Part shown: one piece after another, positions 1 through 8,163 of the stretch
Layout: each line of letters starts with the position of its first letter
Numbering within the stretch: the first letter of the stretch is position 1
NCBI GenBank assembly: GCA_020851015.1
Contig: JADZDN010000159.1
Coordinates: forward strand, 1-21,613
Length of the DNA: 21,613 nt
Direction of reading: 5' to 3'
Source: Alphaproteobacteria bacterium
GTDB taxonomy: Bacteria > Pseudomonadota > Alphaproteobacteria > JAEULC01
The notes under the pieces: model-generated
Databases searched by the model: none
Seen by the model: the letters and a program-made list of their open reading frames with translations, nothing else
What the model was told of the DNA's origin: nothing
Program-made: the position numbers and the translations under genes

Positions 1-416
<416 letters not shown>

Positions 417-425
417 TCCCGCGCC

Positions 426-497
426 CCTCGTCCTTCGACAGGCTCAGGACGAGGTACCACACTAAGCCTCATCCTGAGCTTGTCGAAGGATGAGGCT
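426..497. repeat. Paired hairpin repeat (REP-like) between convergent genes
   Basis: Two 29-base units lie at 426-454 and 467-495. Each is itself a hairpin (CCTCGTCCT/AGGACGAGG and CCTCATCCT/AGGATGAGG), and the second is the near reverse complement of the first. The motif TTCGACAGGCTCAGGA in unit 1 is mirrored by TCCTGAGCTTGTCGAA in unit 2. This core is familiar from intergenic repeats of many alphaproteobacteria. It sits in the 95-base gap between hemB and the convergent hydrolase, so it may also act as a bidirectional transcription stop or an mRNA 3' stabiliser. That role is inference. Confidence 0.85.
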
Positions 498-511
498 ACA
501 GCACGCGTTTA

Positions 512-1477
512 TCATTCCTCGAAGAACGCGCCGATCCGCCGGTCGTGCCAGGTCGTGCGGTCGCCGGCCGCGTGGAAGCCGACATGGCCGCCGCCCCTCG
601 TCATCGCCAGCGTGAAGGCGGGGTTGGCCCGCCAGTTCCACGCGCGGTAGCTGTCGAAGGGGATCCACGGATCGTTCTCCGCGTGGATCACCAGCGTCGG
701 CACCCGGATGCCGGCGAGGAACCGGATCGCCGAGCACCGGCGGTAGTAGTCCTCGGCGCCGGCGAAGCCGTTGCGCGGCGCAACGAAGCGTTCGTCGAAC
801 TCGATCACGCTGCGCGCGGAAAGGACCGCGGCGCGTTCCCTATCCGAGATCGCCGCGCCCGGCGCGGTCGCCTCGCGCTGCATGCGGTCCAGCATCCAGC
901 GGTGATAGAGGTAGTTGCGCAGGTCGTTGAACCGGTAGGCCGCGCGGTGCAGCTCGATCGGCGCGGAGACCGAGGCGGCGGCGCGGATCGGCGGGCGCGC
1001 GGCGACGCCGGTCCCTCCTTCGCCCAGCAGCTTCAGCAGCACGTTGGCCCCGAGCGAGTAGCCCACGGCCAGGATGCCGTCGCCGGTCAGATCCGCCGGC
1101 AGCGCCGCGATGGCGTCGGCGACATCCCCGGTGCGGCCGGCGTGGTACTGCAGCCGGCAGGTCGCGCGCGACGGCCCGGCGCCGCGCAGGCTCAAGCGCA
1201 CGACCGGATGGCCGCGCGCGAGGTGATGCGCGGCGCTGGCCTGCATGTAGATGCTGTTCTCGCTGCCGCCGAGCCCGTGGATCAGCAGCACCAGCGGCCG
1301 CTTGGCGCGCGCCGGCCGGTGCAGCGCGGCCGCCAGGCGGTCGCCGCTGCCGTCGCGCATGGGCAGCAGCAGCCGCTCCGCCGGCCAGGGCGACAGGTCG
1401 ACCGGCGGGCTGGCGAGGAAGTTGCGCAGGGTCTGCAGGTCCGCGCCCCACCACGGCGCGCGCGGCCGCCAAGTCAC
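512..1477 (-). CDS. YheT/EMB8-family alpha/beta hydrolase
   Basis: A cytoplasmic serine hydrolase of the YheT (UPF0017/EMB8) group. Substrates are poorly known; esterase activity is the usual prediction. With the start proposed here it is 321 residues. The N-terminal family signature RPRAPWWGADLQTLRNF is at 4-20 and the oxyanion segment HGLGGSENS at 67-75. The nucleophile is Ser141 in GYSLGAN, the acid Asp269 in AENDPWIP, and His298 is in GGGHVGF. An ATG at 1561 would add 28 residues, but those are translated from the inverted-repeat element, so I prefer the GTG at 1475-1477, which begins right at the repeat edge and just before the family signature. The gene lies downstream of the hydrolase at 1629-2483 and is probably co-transcribed through the repeat. 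Exact start is moderately certain; family assignment is strong. Confidence 0.88.
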   Translation of the reverse strand: MTWRPRAPWWGADLQTLRNFLASPPVDLSPWPAERLLLPMRDGSGDRLAAALHRPARAKRPLVLLIHGLGGSENSIYMQASAAHHLARGHPVVRLSLRGAGPSRATCRLQYHAGRTGDVADAIAALPADLTGDGILAVGYSLGANVLLKLLGEGGTGVAARPPIRAAASVSAPIELHRAAYRFNDLRNYLYHRWMLDRMQREATAPGAAISDRERAAVLSARSVIEFDERFVAPRNGFAGAEDYYRRCSAIRFLAGIRVPTLVIHAENDPWIPFDSYRAWNWRANPAFTLAMTRGGGHVGFHAAGDRTTWHDRRIGAFFEE

Positions 1478-1478
1478 G

Positions 1479-1625
1479 CCCTCGCCCGCGCGCAGCGTGG
1501 GAGAGGGTGGCCGATGCGCAGCATCGGACGGGTGAGGGCCACGGCTCGGTGCGGCGTCCAAGGGCCCTCACCCTCCCGCCGCTTCGCATCGGGCCCCTCC
1601 CTCTCCCAGCTTCGCTGGGCGAGGG
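1479..1625. repeat. Large imperfect inverted repeat between two hydrolase genes
   Basis: Outer arms are CCCTCGCCC...GGGAGAGGG at the left and its near reverse complement CCCTCTCCC...GGGCGAGGG at the right. Inner arms contain CCGATGCG...GGGTGAGGG and the mirrored CCCTCACCC...CGCATCGG. The centre is about 1539-1561. The whole could fold as a long stem of roughly 60-base arms with internal loops. GGGAGAGGG/GGGTGAGGG elements of this kind are common dispersed intergenic repeats in GC-rich alphaproteobacteria. It fills almost the entire gap between the hydrolase stop at 1629 and the next hydrolase start. Confidence 0.8.
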
Positions 1626-1628
1626 CCT

Positions 1629-2483
1629 CTAACGCGCATCGCCGGTCAGCCAGTCGCGCACCACGGCGACCTGCGCCGGGTCCATCAGCGCCGGCGCATG
1701 GCCGCAGCCCGCGAACTCGACCACCGTGCAGCCCGGGCCGCGATGCTGCATCTCCTCGGCGGTCTCCTTCAGCAGCAGGTCGGATTCGGCGCCGCGCAGC
1801 AGCAGCACGGGGCAGCGCACCTTGTCCCATACCGCCCACAGGTCGATGTCCTTGGCGGGTCCGTTCGCGAACGCCCTGGCGATGGCGGGATCGTAGGCGA
1901 GACCGTACTGGCCCTGACCGACGGCGCGCACGCTGCGCTCGGTGAAGCGCCGCCATTCGTCGTCGGTCCTGAGCCCGAACGTGCCGGCGGTGCGCCGGAG
2001 CGCCGCCTCGGCCTCGGCCAGCAAGGCGAAGCGCGGGTCCTTGCCGACATAGCCGGCGATACGATCGAGCCCCGCCTTGGCCACGAAGGCGCCGATATCG
2101 TTGATCACCAGCCGACGGATCGGCGAGTTGGGCTGCGCCGCCAGCATCATGCCGATCAGCCCGCCCATCGAGGTGCCGACCCAGTCCACCCGCGCCACGT
2201 CGCAACGCGCGATCAGCGCGTTCATGTCGGCGAGGTATTGCGGGTAGCCGTAGCCCGCCGGGTCGGCCAGGCGGTCGCTGTCGCCGCGCCCCACCACGTC
2301 GGGACACGCGACGCGCCAGTGCTGCTGCAGCGCGAAGGCCAGCTCGTCGAAATCGCGGCCGTTGCGGGTCAGTCCGTGCACGCACACGCACACCCGCGGG
2401 TTGCCGGGCATGCCCCATTCGACATAGGCGATGCGATGGAACCCGCCCGGCGACAGGCCCAGATAGCGATGCGGCGTCATCAT
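1629..2483 (-). CDS. Alpha/beta hydrolase (MhpC-like)
   Basis: A 284-residue alpha/beta-fold hydrolase without a signal peptide, hence cytoplasmic. The oxyanion-hole segment HGLTRNGRDFD starts at residue 36 and a PDVVGRGDSDR loop at 61-71. The nucleophile elbow is GTSMGG with Ser105. The likely catalytic acid is Asp235 (GAESDLL) and the base His262 (GCGHAPAL). The full triad indicates an active enzyme. The substrate cannot be read from sequence; C-C hydrolase, esterase and haloperoxidase-like functions all use this fold. It starts at the first of two consecutive ATGs, preceded by AGAGGAG 11 bases upstream. It is transcribed divergently from the GNAT gene and is followed on the same strand by the YheT-type hydrolase. 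Confidence 0.88.
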   Translation of the reverse strand: MMTPHRYLGLSPGGFHRIAYVEWGMPGNPRVCVCVHGLTRNGRDFDELAFALQQHWRVACPDVVGRGDSDRLADPAGYGYPQYLADMNALIARCDVARVDWVGTSMGGLIGMMLAAQPNSPIRRLVINDIGAFVAKAGLDRIAGYVGKDPRFALLAEAEAALRRTAGTFGLRTDDEWRRFTERSVRAVGQGQYGLAYDPAIARAFANGPAKDIDLWAVWDKVRCPVLLLRGAESDLLLKETAEEMQHRGPGCTVVEFAGCGHAPALMDPAQVAVVRDWLTGDAR

Positions 2484-2606
2484 GGCGTCGCGGCTCTCCT
2501 CTGCGGAAATCCCGCATGCGCTCCGGCAACGCTTCTGCTATGAGCGCAGGCAAGACAAACATGCGGCATCGGCGCCAAACCGACAAGCATCCCCGGAAAC
2601 GCCTCC

Positions 2607-3095
2607 ATGACCACCGTGACCATCGTTCGGCCCACGCTGGCGGACAAGCCGGCCTGGCGCCGGCTCTACGACGGCTATGCGGCGTTCTACAGGCGGTCCA
2701 TGAACGACGCGAAGGCCAACCTGGTGTGGTCGTGGATCCACGACCCGAACCACCCGGTCGAATGTCTGCTGGCGCGGACGGCCGAGGGGACGATCGTCGC
2801 CCTGGCGCATGTGCACGAATATCCCCGGCCGCTGCTGGGCGGGCTGGGCGGCTACCTCGACGACATCTTCGTCGATCCCGCCTTCCGCGGCAGCGGCATC
2901 GTCGACAAGCTGTTCGCGGCGCTGGCGGAACTTGCGGCCGAGCGCGGCTGGCTGTCGGTGCAGTGGAAGACCGCCGAGGACAATTATCGCGCCCGGTCGG
3001 TCTACGACCGCGTGGGACGCAAGACCCACTGGATCACCTACGAGATGGACCCGGCACCCCCGGCCGCGGCCGCGGGCAAGAAGCCGGTCGCATGA
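2607..3095 (+). CDS. GNAT-family N-acetyltransferase
   Basis: A 162-residue single-domain GNAT acetyltransferase that would transfer acetyl from acetyl-CoA to an amine. The core motif A/B region is YLDDIFVDPAFRGSGIVDKLF (about 84-104). Its RGSGIV provides the acetyl-CoA pyrophosphate-binding loop, and the C-terminal NYRARSVYDRVGRK segment matches the family's last helix-strand element. The substrate is unknown. The tail (PAPPAAAAGKK) is low-complexity. The stop overlaps the start of the downstream EamA transporter (ATGA), so the two are translationally coupled, hinting at acetylation and export of a related small molecule; that link is inference. Confidence 0.9.
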   Translation: MTTVTIVRPTLADKPAWRRLYDGYAAFYRRSMNDAKANLVWSWIHDPNHPVECLLARTAEGTIVALAHVHEYPRPLLGGLGGYLDDIFVDPAFRGSGIVDKLFAALAELAAERGWLSVQWKTAEDNYRARSVYDRVGRKTHWITYEMDPAPPAAAAGKKPVA

Positions 3096-3991
3096 GCGCG
3101 CCCGAAATTGCCGCTCCGGCGAACGCCGGCGCTTCCCGCGCGCACGCCATCGGCGCGGCGTGCACCGCCGCCGGCGCCATCGCCTGGAGCATGGGGGCGC
3201 TGCTGATCCGCATGGTTCAGATCGACGCCTGGACCATCCTGTTCTGGCGCTCGACCTTCATCGCCCTTGGCGCCCTTCTCTACATCGCCGCCATCAACCG
3301 CGGCGCGGTGGCGAAGGTGCTGCGCGGCACCGGCTGGGGGCTCTCCCTCGCCGGACTGCTGATGGCGGTTTCGATGTGCCTCTACGTCAACTCCATCACC
3401 CGCACCAACGTCGCCAATACGCTGATTCTGCTGGCAACCAATCCGTTCATGGCGGCGGTGCTGGCCTGGGGCGCGCTGGGCGAGCGCGTGGCGCTGCGCA
3501 CCTGGATCGCGATGGCGGTGGCGCTGGTCGGCATGGTCGCGATGGTCGGCGATTCCATCGACGCCGGCAGCTGGTTCGGCGACCTGCTGGCGATCGGCTG
3601 CGCCGCCACCTTCGCGGTCGTGCTGGTCCTGCTGCGCAAGCTGAAGAACCAGGACACCGTGCCGCAGGTGCTGTTCGCCGGCCTGTGGGCCATGCTCCTG
3701 ACCTTGCCGGTCGCCTCGCCGCTCGCCACCAGCGGGCGCGACATCCTGCTCTGCGCGGTGATGGGCGTCTGCTCGCTCGGCCTCGGCATGCTGCTGTTCG
3801 TCTATGGGCTGCGCCACATCACCGCCGCCGAGGCGGGGTTGCTGAGCCTGCTCGAGAGCATCCTGGCGCCGATCTGGGTGTGGATCGCGATCGGCGAGCA
3901 GCCGCGGCCGCTGGCGCTCGTGGGCGGCGCGATCGTGCTGGGCGCGGTCGCCGTGCACGCGGCGATGGCGCCGCGCCAGAACGGCGCCTGA
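3092..3991 (+). CDS. EamA/DMT-family transporter
   Basis: A 299-residue inner-membrane protein of the drug/metabolite transporter superfamily, typically exporting amino acids, metabolites or drugs. It shows two EamA repeats of about five hydrophobic segments each, the first from about residue 18 to 150 and the second from about 163 to 293. Family features include SMGALLIRM in the first helix, FWRSTFIALGAL, TNVANTLILLATNPFMAAVLAW, and the second-repeat counterpart EAGLLSLLESILAPIWVWI followed by GEQPRPLALVGGAIVLGAV. The ATG at 3092 overlaps the upstream TGA. The substrate is not predictable. A 66-base gap separates it from the DUF2946 gene. Confidence 0.9.
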   Translation: MSAPEIAAPANAGASRAHAIGAACTAAGAIAWSMGALLIRMVQIDAWTILFWRSTFIALGALLYIAAINRGAVAKVLRGTGWGLSLAGLLMAVSMCLYVNSITRTNVANTLILLATNPFMAAVLAWGALGERVALRTWIAMAVALVGMVAMVGDSIDAGSWFGDLLAIGCAATFAVVLVLLRKLKNQDTVPQVLFAGLWAMLLTLPVASPLATSGRDILLCAVMGVCSLGLGMLLFVYGLRHITAAEAGLLSLLESILAPIWVWIAIGEQPRPLALVGGAIVLGAVAVHAAMAPRQNGA

Positions 3992-4020
3992 CTCGAATCG
4001 TCGCATCCCGGGCAATCGCC

Positions 4021-4050
4021 TTGCCAAGCGCCGAACCGCGCGGATAGGGT
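4021..4050 (+). promoter_or_regulatory. Weak candidate promoter ahead of the DUF2946-ABC-PCu(A)C block
   Basis: TTGCCA at 4021-4026 is followed after 18 bases by TAGGGT (4045-4050), just 7 bases before the ATG at 4058. The -35 match is good, the -10 match is poor. If real, the message would have almost no leader. No Fur, Zur or riboswitch-like element was recognised here. Confidence 0.25.
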
Positions 4051-4057
4051 TGCGGCG

Positions 4058-4492
4058 ATGGTTGCGCGCGCAAAATCCGCCTTGAACCGCCGCCGCAGGC
4101 CGATGGCCGCGTGGGTCGCCATGCTGGCGATCCTGTTCCAGTCGATGCTGCCCTCGCTGCATGCGCTCGCGATGAGCGGCAGCCTGATGCCGTCGAGCGC
4201 CGACGGCATCGAAACCGTCGTCATCTGCACGCCGTCCGGCTTCAAGCGCGTGGCGCTGGGCGATCTGCCCGCGCCAGGGTCGCCGGCGCAGCCCGCCCCG
4301 ACCAAGGCGCCCTATTGCCCGATGTGCCAGGCGGTGCAGGCAACGGCAACGGCGATCGCGCCGGCCGTCGCCGCCGCCTGCGACGCGCCGCTCGCGGTCG
4401 CGTCGGCGGCGTTCCCGCCCTTCGATGCGCGGCTCATCGGCCGCGCGCACCCCTCCGGCCTCCAGCCCCGCGCCCCTCCCCCGGTCGTCTGA
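4058..4492 (+). CDS. DUF2946-like small cysteine protein, exported or membrane-anchored
   Basis: A 144-residue protein with an Arg-rich N-terminus (RRRRP, 11-15) and a hydrophobic segment at 17-39 that would serve as a signal or anchor. A short extracytoplasmic part carries Cys57 in VICTPSGFKRVAL and the CPMC pair Cys87/Cys90, and the tail is Pro/Ala-rich, ending in APPPVV. This layout (N-terminal hydrophobic segment, ICTPxG, then CPxC and an RAPP-like end) matches the uncharacterised DUF2946 family. From memory, that family tends to lie beside TonB receptors and copper or metal genes. An inner ATG at residue 16 is an alternative start. It precedes the ABC importer by about 100 bases, supporting a metal-related role; its biochemical function is unknown. 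Confidence 0.75.
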   Translation: MVARAKSALNRRRRPMAAWVAMLAILFQSMLPSLHALAMSGSLMPSSADGIETVVICTPSGFKRVALGDLPAPGSPAQPAPTKAPYCPMCQAVQATATAIAPAVAAACDAPLAVASAAFPPFDARLIGRAHPSGLQPRAPPPVV

Positions 4493-4594
4493 CCATCTGC
4501 GACCCCTGACCGTCCTCGCCCCGCCTGCCGCAAACGGCGGACAGCGATGCCGTCGGTCCATGCATCCGTCAGACTCGTCCACCGGGGAATTGCT

Positions 4595-5713
4595 GTGCTC
4601 CATCGCTATTGCCCATGCGTCATCGCCGTTGGTCTCTTCGCGCTTGCCCTGTCCGCGCCGGGCGAGGCCACCGCCGCGCCCAGGACCTTGACCGATGCGG
4701 CCGGCCGGACCGTCACGGTCGACGCGCCGGTCCAGCGCCTGGTCGTCACCTTCAACTACGAGGAATTCACCGCCATCACCGGCCGCGACGGCTGGGACAA
4801 GGTTGTCGGTTACAGCAAGACCCCCTGGGCCGGCTGGCGCACCTCGATCTGGGCGCGCTACGTGGCGGCAATCCCGCGCATCGGCACGATGCCGGATGTC
4901 GGCCACAACGACGACGGCAGCTTCAGCGCGGAGAAGGTGATCGCGCTGAAGCCGCAGGTCGTGATCATGCCGCAATGGGCCTTCGTCGCCCAGGGCACTG
5001 CCGTCGCCCAGTTCGCGGCCGTCGGCATCCCCACCGTGGTGATCGACTACAACGCCCAGGAGCCGGCCAGGCACGTCGCCAGCACGCTCGCGATCGGCGC
5101 GGTCATGGGCGCGGATGCGCGCGCCAAGGAACTGGCCGAACTCTATCAGAAGGAAGTCGATGACGCCCGGCGCCGCGTCGCCGCGGCGGGCGGGCGCAAG
5201 CCCAAGGTCTATGTCGAGATCGGCAGCCCCGGCCCGCAGGAGATGGGCAACACCTACACGACGACGATGTGGGGCCGGATCCTGGACCTGCTGGGCGCGG
5301 ACAACATCGCGACGGGCAAGATCGCAAGCGCCTACGGGCCGATGAACGCCGAGGCGGTGATCGCCGCCAACCCGGAGTTCATCTTCATCGCCGGCTCGTC
5401 CTGGCCGAACCTGCCGCGCTCGGTGCGGCTCGGCTACGAGGTCGATGCCGCCGCCACCCGCGCGACGCTCGCCCCCTATGTCGAACGGCCCGGTTGGGCC
5501 GGGTTGACGGCGGTCAGGAACGGCCAGGTGTTCGGCATGCAGCACGGGCTGGCGCGCACCCTGTTCGACTACACGGCGATGCAGTTCATCGCCAAGCAGC
5601 TCTACCCCGCGCAGTTCGCCGACGTGGACCCCGAGGCCAATCTGCGCCGCTACCACGAGCGCTATCTGCCGATCGCCTATGGCGGCGTGTGGATGCTGCG
5701 GCTAGCGCCATGA
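4595..5713 (+). CDS. FecB/BtuF-type ABC transporter periplasmic binding protein
   Basis: A class III (TroA-fold) solute-binding protein that would capture a metal chelate in the periplasm and deliver it to the permease encoded next. With the GTG start at 4595 it has a textbook signal peptide (VIAVGLFALALSAPGEATA), and GGGGAA lies 6 bases upstream. An ATG at 4547 would add 16 polar residues before the signal peptide and has a poorer ribosome site. The mature part starts with TLTDAAGRTVTVDAPVQRLVV. It continues with the KVIALKPQVVIMP and GIPTVVIDYN segments, a long linking helix (ARAKELAELYQKEVDDARRRV), then a C-terminal lobe with NAEAVIAANPEFIFIAGSS and GLTAVRNGQVFGM. The ligand (ferric siderophore, heme, corrinoid or another metal complex) cannot be told. 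Its stop overlaps the permease start (ATGA). Confidence 0.88.
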   Translation: MLHRYCPCVIAVGLFALALSAPGEATAAPRTLTDAAGRTVTVDAPVQRLVVTFNYEEFTAITGRDGWDKVVGYSKTPWAGWRTSIWARYVAAIPRIGTMPDVGHNDDGSFSAEKVIALKPQVVIMPQWAFVAQGTAVAQFAAVGIPTVVIDYNAQEPARHVASTLAIGAVMGADARAKELAELYQKEVDDARRRVAAAGGRKPKVYVEIGSPGPQEMGNTYTTTMWGRILDLLGADNIATGKIASAYGPMNAEAVIAANPEFIFIAGSSWPNLPRSVRLGYEVDAAATRATLAPYVERPGWAGLTAVRNGQVFGMQHGLARTLFDYTAMQFIAKQLYPAQFADVDPEANLRRYHERYLPIAYGGVWMLRLAP

Positions 5714-6768
5714 GCGCGCACGCGCTGCCGCCGGCCGGTACGGTGGCCGGCTATCGCCGTCTGGCGCGACGCCGGACGGCGGTGGTCGCATCCGCCGGCG
5801 CGGCCCTGGCGGCATCGGCGCTGCTCGACATCGCCACCGGCCCGGCGATGCTGCCGCTCGGCCAGGTCGTCCGCACGGTCCTGGCGCCGATCGACACGGC
5901 CGAGTCGATCGGCGCGATCGTCTGGACGATCCGCCTGCCGATCGCCTTCATGGCGGTCGTCGCCGGCGCCGCGCTGGGCCTGTCCGGCGCGGTGATGCAG
6001 ACCGTCCTCAACAATCCGCTCGCCAGCAGCTACACCCTCGGCATCTCGGCGGGAGCGGGCTTCGGCGCGGCGCTCGCCATCGCGCTGGGCGGCTCGCTGC
6101 CCCTGGCAGCGCCGGTCGCCGTGCCGCTCAGCGCCTTTGCCTTCGCCGCCACGACCTGCTTCGTCGTGTTCGCCATCGGGCGCGCCCGCGGCATGATGCC
6201 CGAGACGATGGTGCTGGCCGGCATCGGCCTGCTGTTCCTGTTCCAGGCGCTGCAATCGCTGCTGCAGTTCCTGGTGTCGCCCGAAACGCTGCAGGCGATC
6301 GTGTTCTGGCTGTTCGGCAGCCTCTTGAAATCGACCTGGAACAAGGTCTGGATCGTCGCCGCCGTCCTGGCGGTCGGCATGCCGCTGGTGCTGGCCGATG
6401 CTTGGCGGCTGACCGCGCTCAAGCTGGGCGCGGAGCGCGCCGGCGGGCTGGGCATCGACGTGGCCGCCCTGCGCCTGCGCATGTTCCTGCTGGTCTCGGC
6501 GCTGACCGCCATCGCCGTCGCGTTCGTCGGAACGATCGGTTTCATCGGACTGGTGGCGCCCCACGTGGCCCGGATGCTCGTGGGCGAGGACCACCGCTTC
6601 CTGTTGCCGATGTCGGCGCTGTCCGGGGCCGTGCTGCTGTCGGCGGCGTCGGTCGCCAGCAAGTCCGTGCATCCCGGCACGGTCTTTCCGATCGGCATCG
6701 TGACCGCGATGCTGGGCGTGCCCTTCTTCTTCGCGCTCGTACTGCGCAACAAGCGGGGCTATTGGTGA
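5710..6768 (+). CDS. FecCD-family ABC transporter permease
   Basis: A 352-residue inner-membrane permease of the FecCD/BtuC family, normally ten transmembrane helices working as a homodimer. Family landmarks are IRLPIAFMAVVAGAALGLSGAVMQ, NNPLASSYTLGISAGAGFGAA, the ATPase-coupling region LGAERAGGLGIDV, and FVGTIGFIGLVAPHVARMLVGEDHR, followed by HPGTVFPIGIVTAMLGVPFFF at the C-terminus. All are intact. The ATG overlaps the binding-protein stop, and its own TGA overlaps the GTG start of the ATPase, so the three form one translationally coupled importer. Confidence 0.95.
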   Translation: MSAHALPPAGTVAGYRRLARRRTAVVASAGAALAASALLDIATGPAMLPLGQVVRTVLAPIDTAESIGAIVWTIRLPIAFMAVVAGAALGLSGAVMQTVLNNPLASSYTLGISAGAGFGAALAIALGGSLPLAAPVAVPLSAFAFAATTCFVVFAIGRARGMMPETMVLAGIGLLFLFQALQSLLQFLVSPETLQAIVFWLFGSLLKSTWNKVWIVAAVLAVGMPLVLADAWRLTALKLGAERAGGLGIDVAALRLRMFLLVSALTAIAVAFVGTIGFIGLVAPHVARMLVGEDHRFLLPMSALSGAVLLSAASVASKSVHPGTVFPIGIVTAMLGVPFFFALVLRNKRGYW

Positions 6769-7550
6769 GAATCGAGGCGCAGGGCCTGTCGGTCGCCTAC
6801 GGCCGCGCCAGGGCGCTGGACGGCGTCGACCTGCGCGCCGAGCCGGGAACGGTCACGGCGGTGATCGGCCCCAACGGGTCGGGCAAGTCGACGCTGCTGA
6901 AGGCGATCGCGGGCCTGGCCGGCGCCACGGGCCGGCTGTCGTTCGCCGGACGCGCGGTCGCGGCGGGCCAGGCCTGTCGCGCCGACGATCGCCTCGGCTA
7001 CCTGCCCCAGGAGCACGAGTCGCGCGCGCTGCTGCGGGTGATCGAAGTGGTGCTGCTCGGCCGCATCCGCGCGCTGGGGCTGCGCGTTCCGCTGTCCGAG
7101 CTGCAGGCGGCCGGCCGGGTGCTCGACGAGCTGGGGCTGGGCGGGCTCGCCCAGCGGTATGTGACCGAGCTCAGCGGCGGCCAGCGTCAGATGGTCTACC
7201 TGGCCCAGGTATTGGCGGCGGAGCCCGCCGCGCTGCTGCTCGACGAGCCCACCGGCGCCCTCGACCTGCGCAACCAGATGGAGATGCTCGAAACCGTGCG
7301 TCGGCTGACCCGTCAGCGCGGGCTGACGACGCTGGTCGCGATCCACGACCTCACCGCCGCCGTGCGCTGCGCCGACCGCATCCTGGTGCTGGATCGCGGC
7401 CGCGCGGTGGCGGCGGGAAGCGCCGCCGAGGTCCTGACCCCGTCCCTGCTTGCCGCGGTCTACCGCATCGAAGCCGCGGTGTCGCGGGGCATCGACGGGC
7501 AACCGTCGATCACCGCGCTTCGTGCGCTGCCCCTGGCGGACGCGCGATGA
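6765..7550 (+). CDS. FecE/BtuD-type ABC transporter ATPase
   Basis: A 261-residue cytoplasmic ATPase that powers the neighbouring permease. Walker A is GPNGSGKST (35-43), the signature LSGGQ at 136-140, Walker B ends in LLLDEP with Asp160/Glu161, and the switch His is His194 in AIHDL. A Q-loop Gln82 in YLPQE is also present, so all catalytic elements are intact. The start is a GTG at 6765 that overlaps the permease stop (GTGA) and gives the normal MRIEAQGLSVAYG beginning. A single binding protein, permease and ATPase suffice for an importer. A 63-base gap with an AAGGAG ribosome site leads to the first PCu(A)C gene. Confidence 0.95.
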   Translation: MRIEAQGLSVAYGRARALDGVDLRAEPGTVTAVIGPNGSGKSTLLKAIAGLAGATGRLSFAGRAVAAGQACRADDRLGYLPQEHESRALLRVIEVVLLGRIRALGLRVPLSELQAAGRVLDELGLGGLAQRYVTELSGGQRQMVYLAQVLAAEPAALLLDEPTGALDLRNQMEMLETVRRLTRQRGLTTLVAIHDLTAAVRCADRILVLDRGRAVAAGSAAEVLTPSLLAAVYRIEAAVSRGIDGQPSITALRALPLADAR

Positions 7551-7613
7551 CCCTGCCGCGCGCGCTCGCTCCACGCACCCACGTTCGACGAACCGCAACA
7601 AGGAGAACCCGTC

Positions 7614-8102
7614 ATGAGCCCTCGCCTGCTGCCGCTTGCTGCCGTCCTGGCCGCGGCCCTCGCATTGCCCGCCGTCGCGCACGAATACAAGCTCGGCGCG
7701 CTTACGATCGACCATCCCTATTCGCGCGCCACCACCGCGCCAAATGGGGCGGCCTACATGATGATCGCAAACAACGGCCGCGAGCCCGACCGGCTGCTGC
7801 GCGGGTCGAGCCCGCAGGCGGCGAAGGTCGAGCTGCACACGATCATGCGCGAGGGCGACGTGATGAAGATGCGCGAGGTGCCGGCGATCGACGTTCCCGC
7901 CGGCGGCAAGGCCGAGCTGCGTCCCGGCGGGTTCCACGTCATGCTGCTGGGCCTCAAGGGTCCGCTGCGCGAAGGCGAGAAATTCAACCTCAATCTCGAG
8001 TTCGAGAAGGCCGGCAAGGTGGAGGTGACGGTGCAGATCGACAAGGCCGGCGCCAGCGGCGGCCATGGCCACCCGGCGCCGCCCCCGGCGAAGGCGCCCT
8101 GA
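7614..8102 (+). CDS. PCu(A)C-type periplasmic copper chaperone, paralog 1
   Basis: A 162-residue secreted protein of the PCu(A)C (DUF461) family. Family members bind Cu(I) in the periplasm and pass it to the CuA site of cytochrome c oxidase or to Sco proteins. The signal peptide ends around AVA at 20-22. The ligand pattern is complete and has canonical spacing: His75, Met86 (10 residues between), His108 (21 between) and Met110, seen in VELHTIM, MKMREV and GFHVML. A strong ribosome site AAGGAGAA lies 8 bases before the ATG. The C-terminal tail (GGHGHPAPPPAKAP) adds two histidines that could assist metal binding. It is the first of three tandem paralogs and follows the ABC ATPase. Confidence 0.93.
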   Translation: MSPRLLPLAAVLAAALALPAVAHEYKLGALTIDHPYSRATTAPNGAAYMMIANNGREPDRLLRGSSPQAAKVELHTIMREGDVMKMREVPAIDVPAGGKAELRPGGFHVMLLGLKGPLREGEKFNLNLEFEKAGKVEVTVQIDKAGASGGHGHPAPPPAKAP

Positions 8103-8163
8103 CCGGCGCCGTCTTGCCGCGCGGCGGATTTGCCCTCATGGTGGCCGCCACGGAGGCACCCGC

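Noticed and set aside
1478..1561. ATG at 1561 as the start of the YheT-type hydrolase
   Set aside because: The added 28 residues are translated from a dispersed repeat and precede the family's normal N-terminus; GTG at 1477 fits better.
4547..4594. ATG at 4547 as the start of the ABC binding protein
   Set aside because: It would place a 16-residue polar extension before a normal signal peptide; the GTG at 4595 has a better ribosome site. Not fully excluded.
4493..4594. Possible cobalamin or other riboswitch between the DUF2946 gene and the ABC importer
   Set aside because: No B12-box or other conserved riboswitch core was recognised in the roughly 100 bases.
3038..5656. Very long minus-strand open frame (872 codons) spanning the DMT, DUF2946 and binding-protein genes
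   Set aside because: It lies opposite three well-supported genes, is Arg/Gly/Ala/His-rich with no recognisable domain, and is the usual antisense openness of GC-rich DNA.
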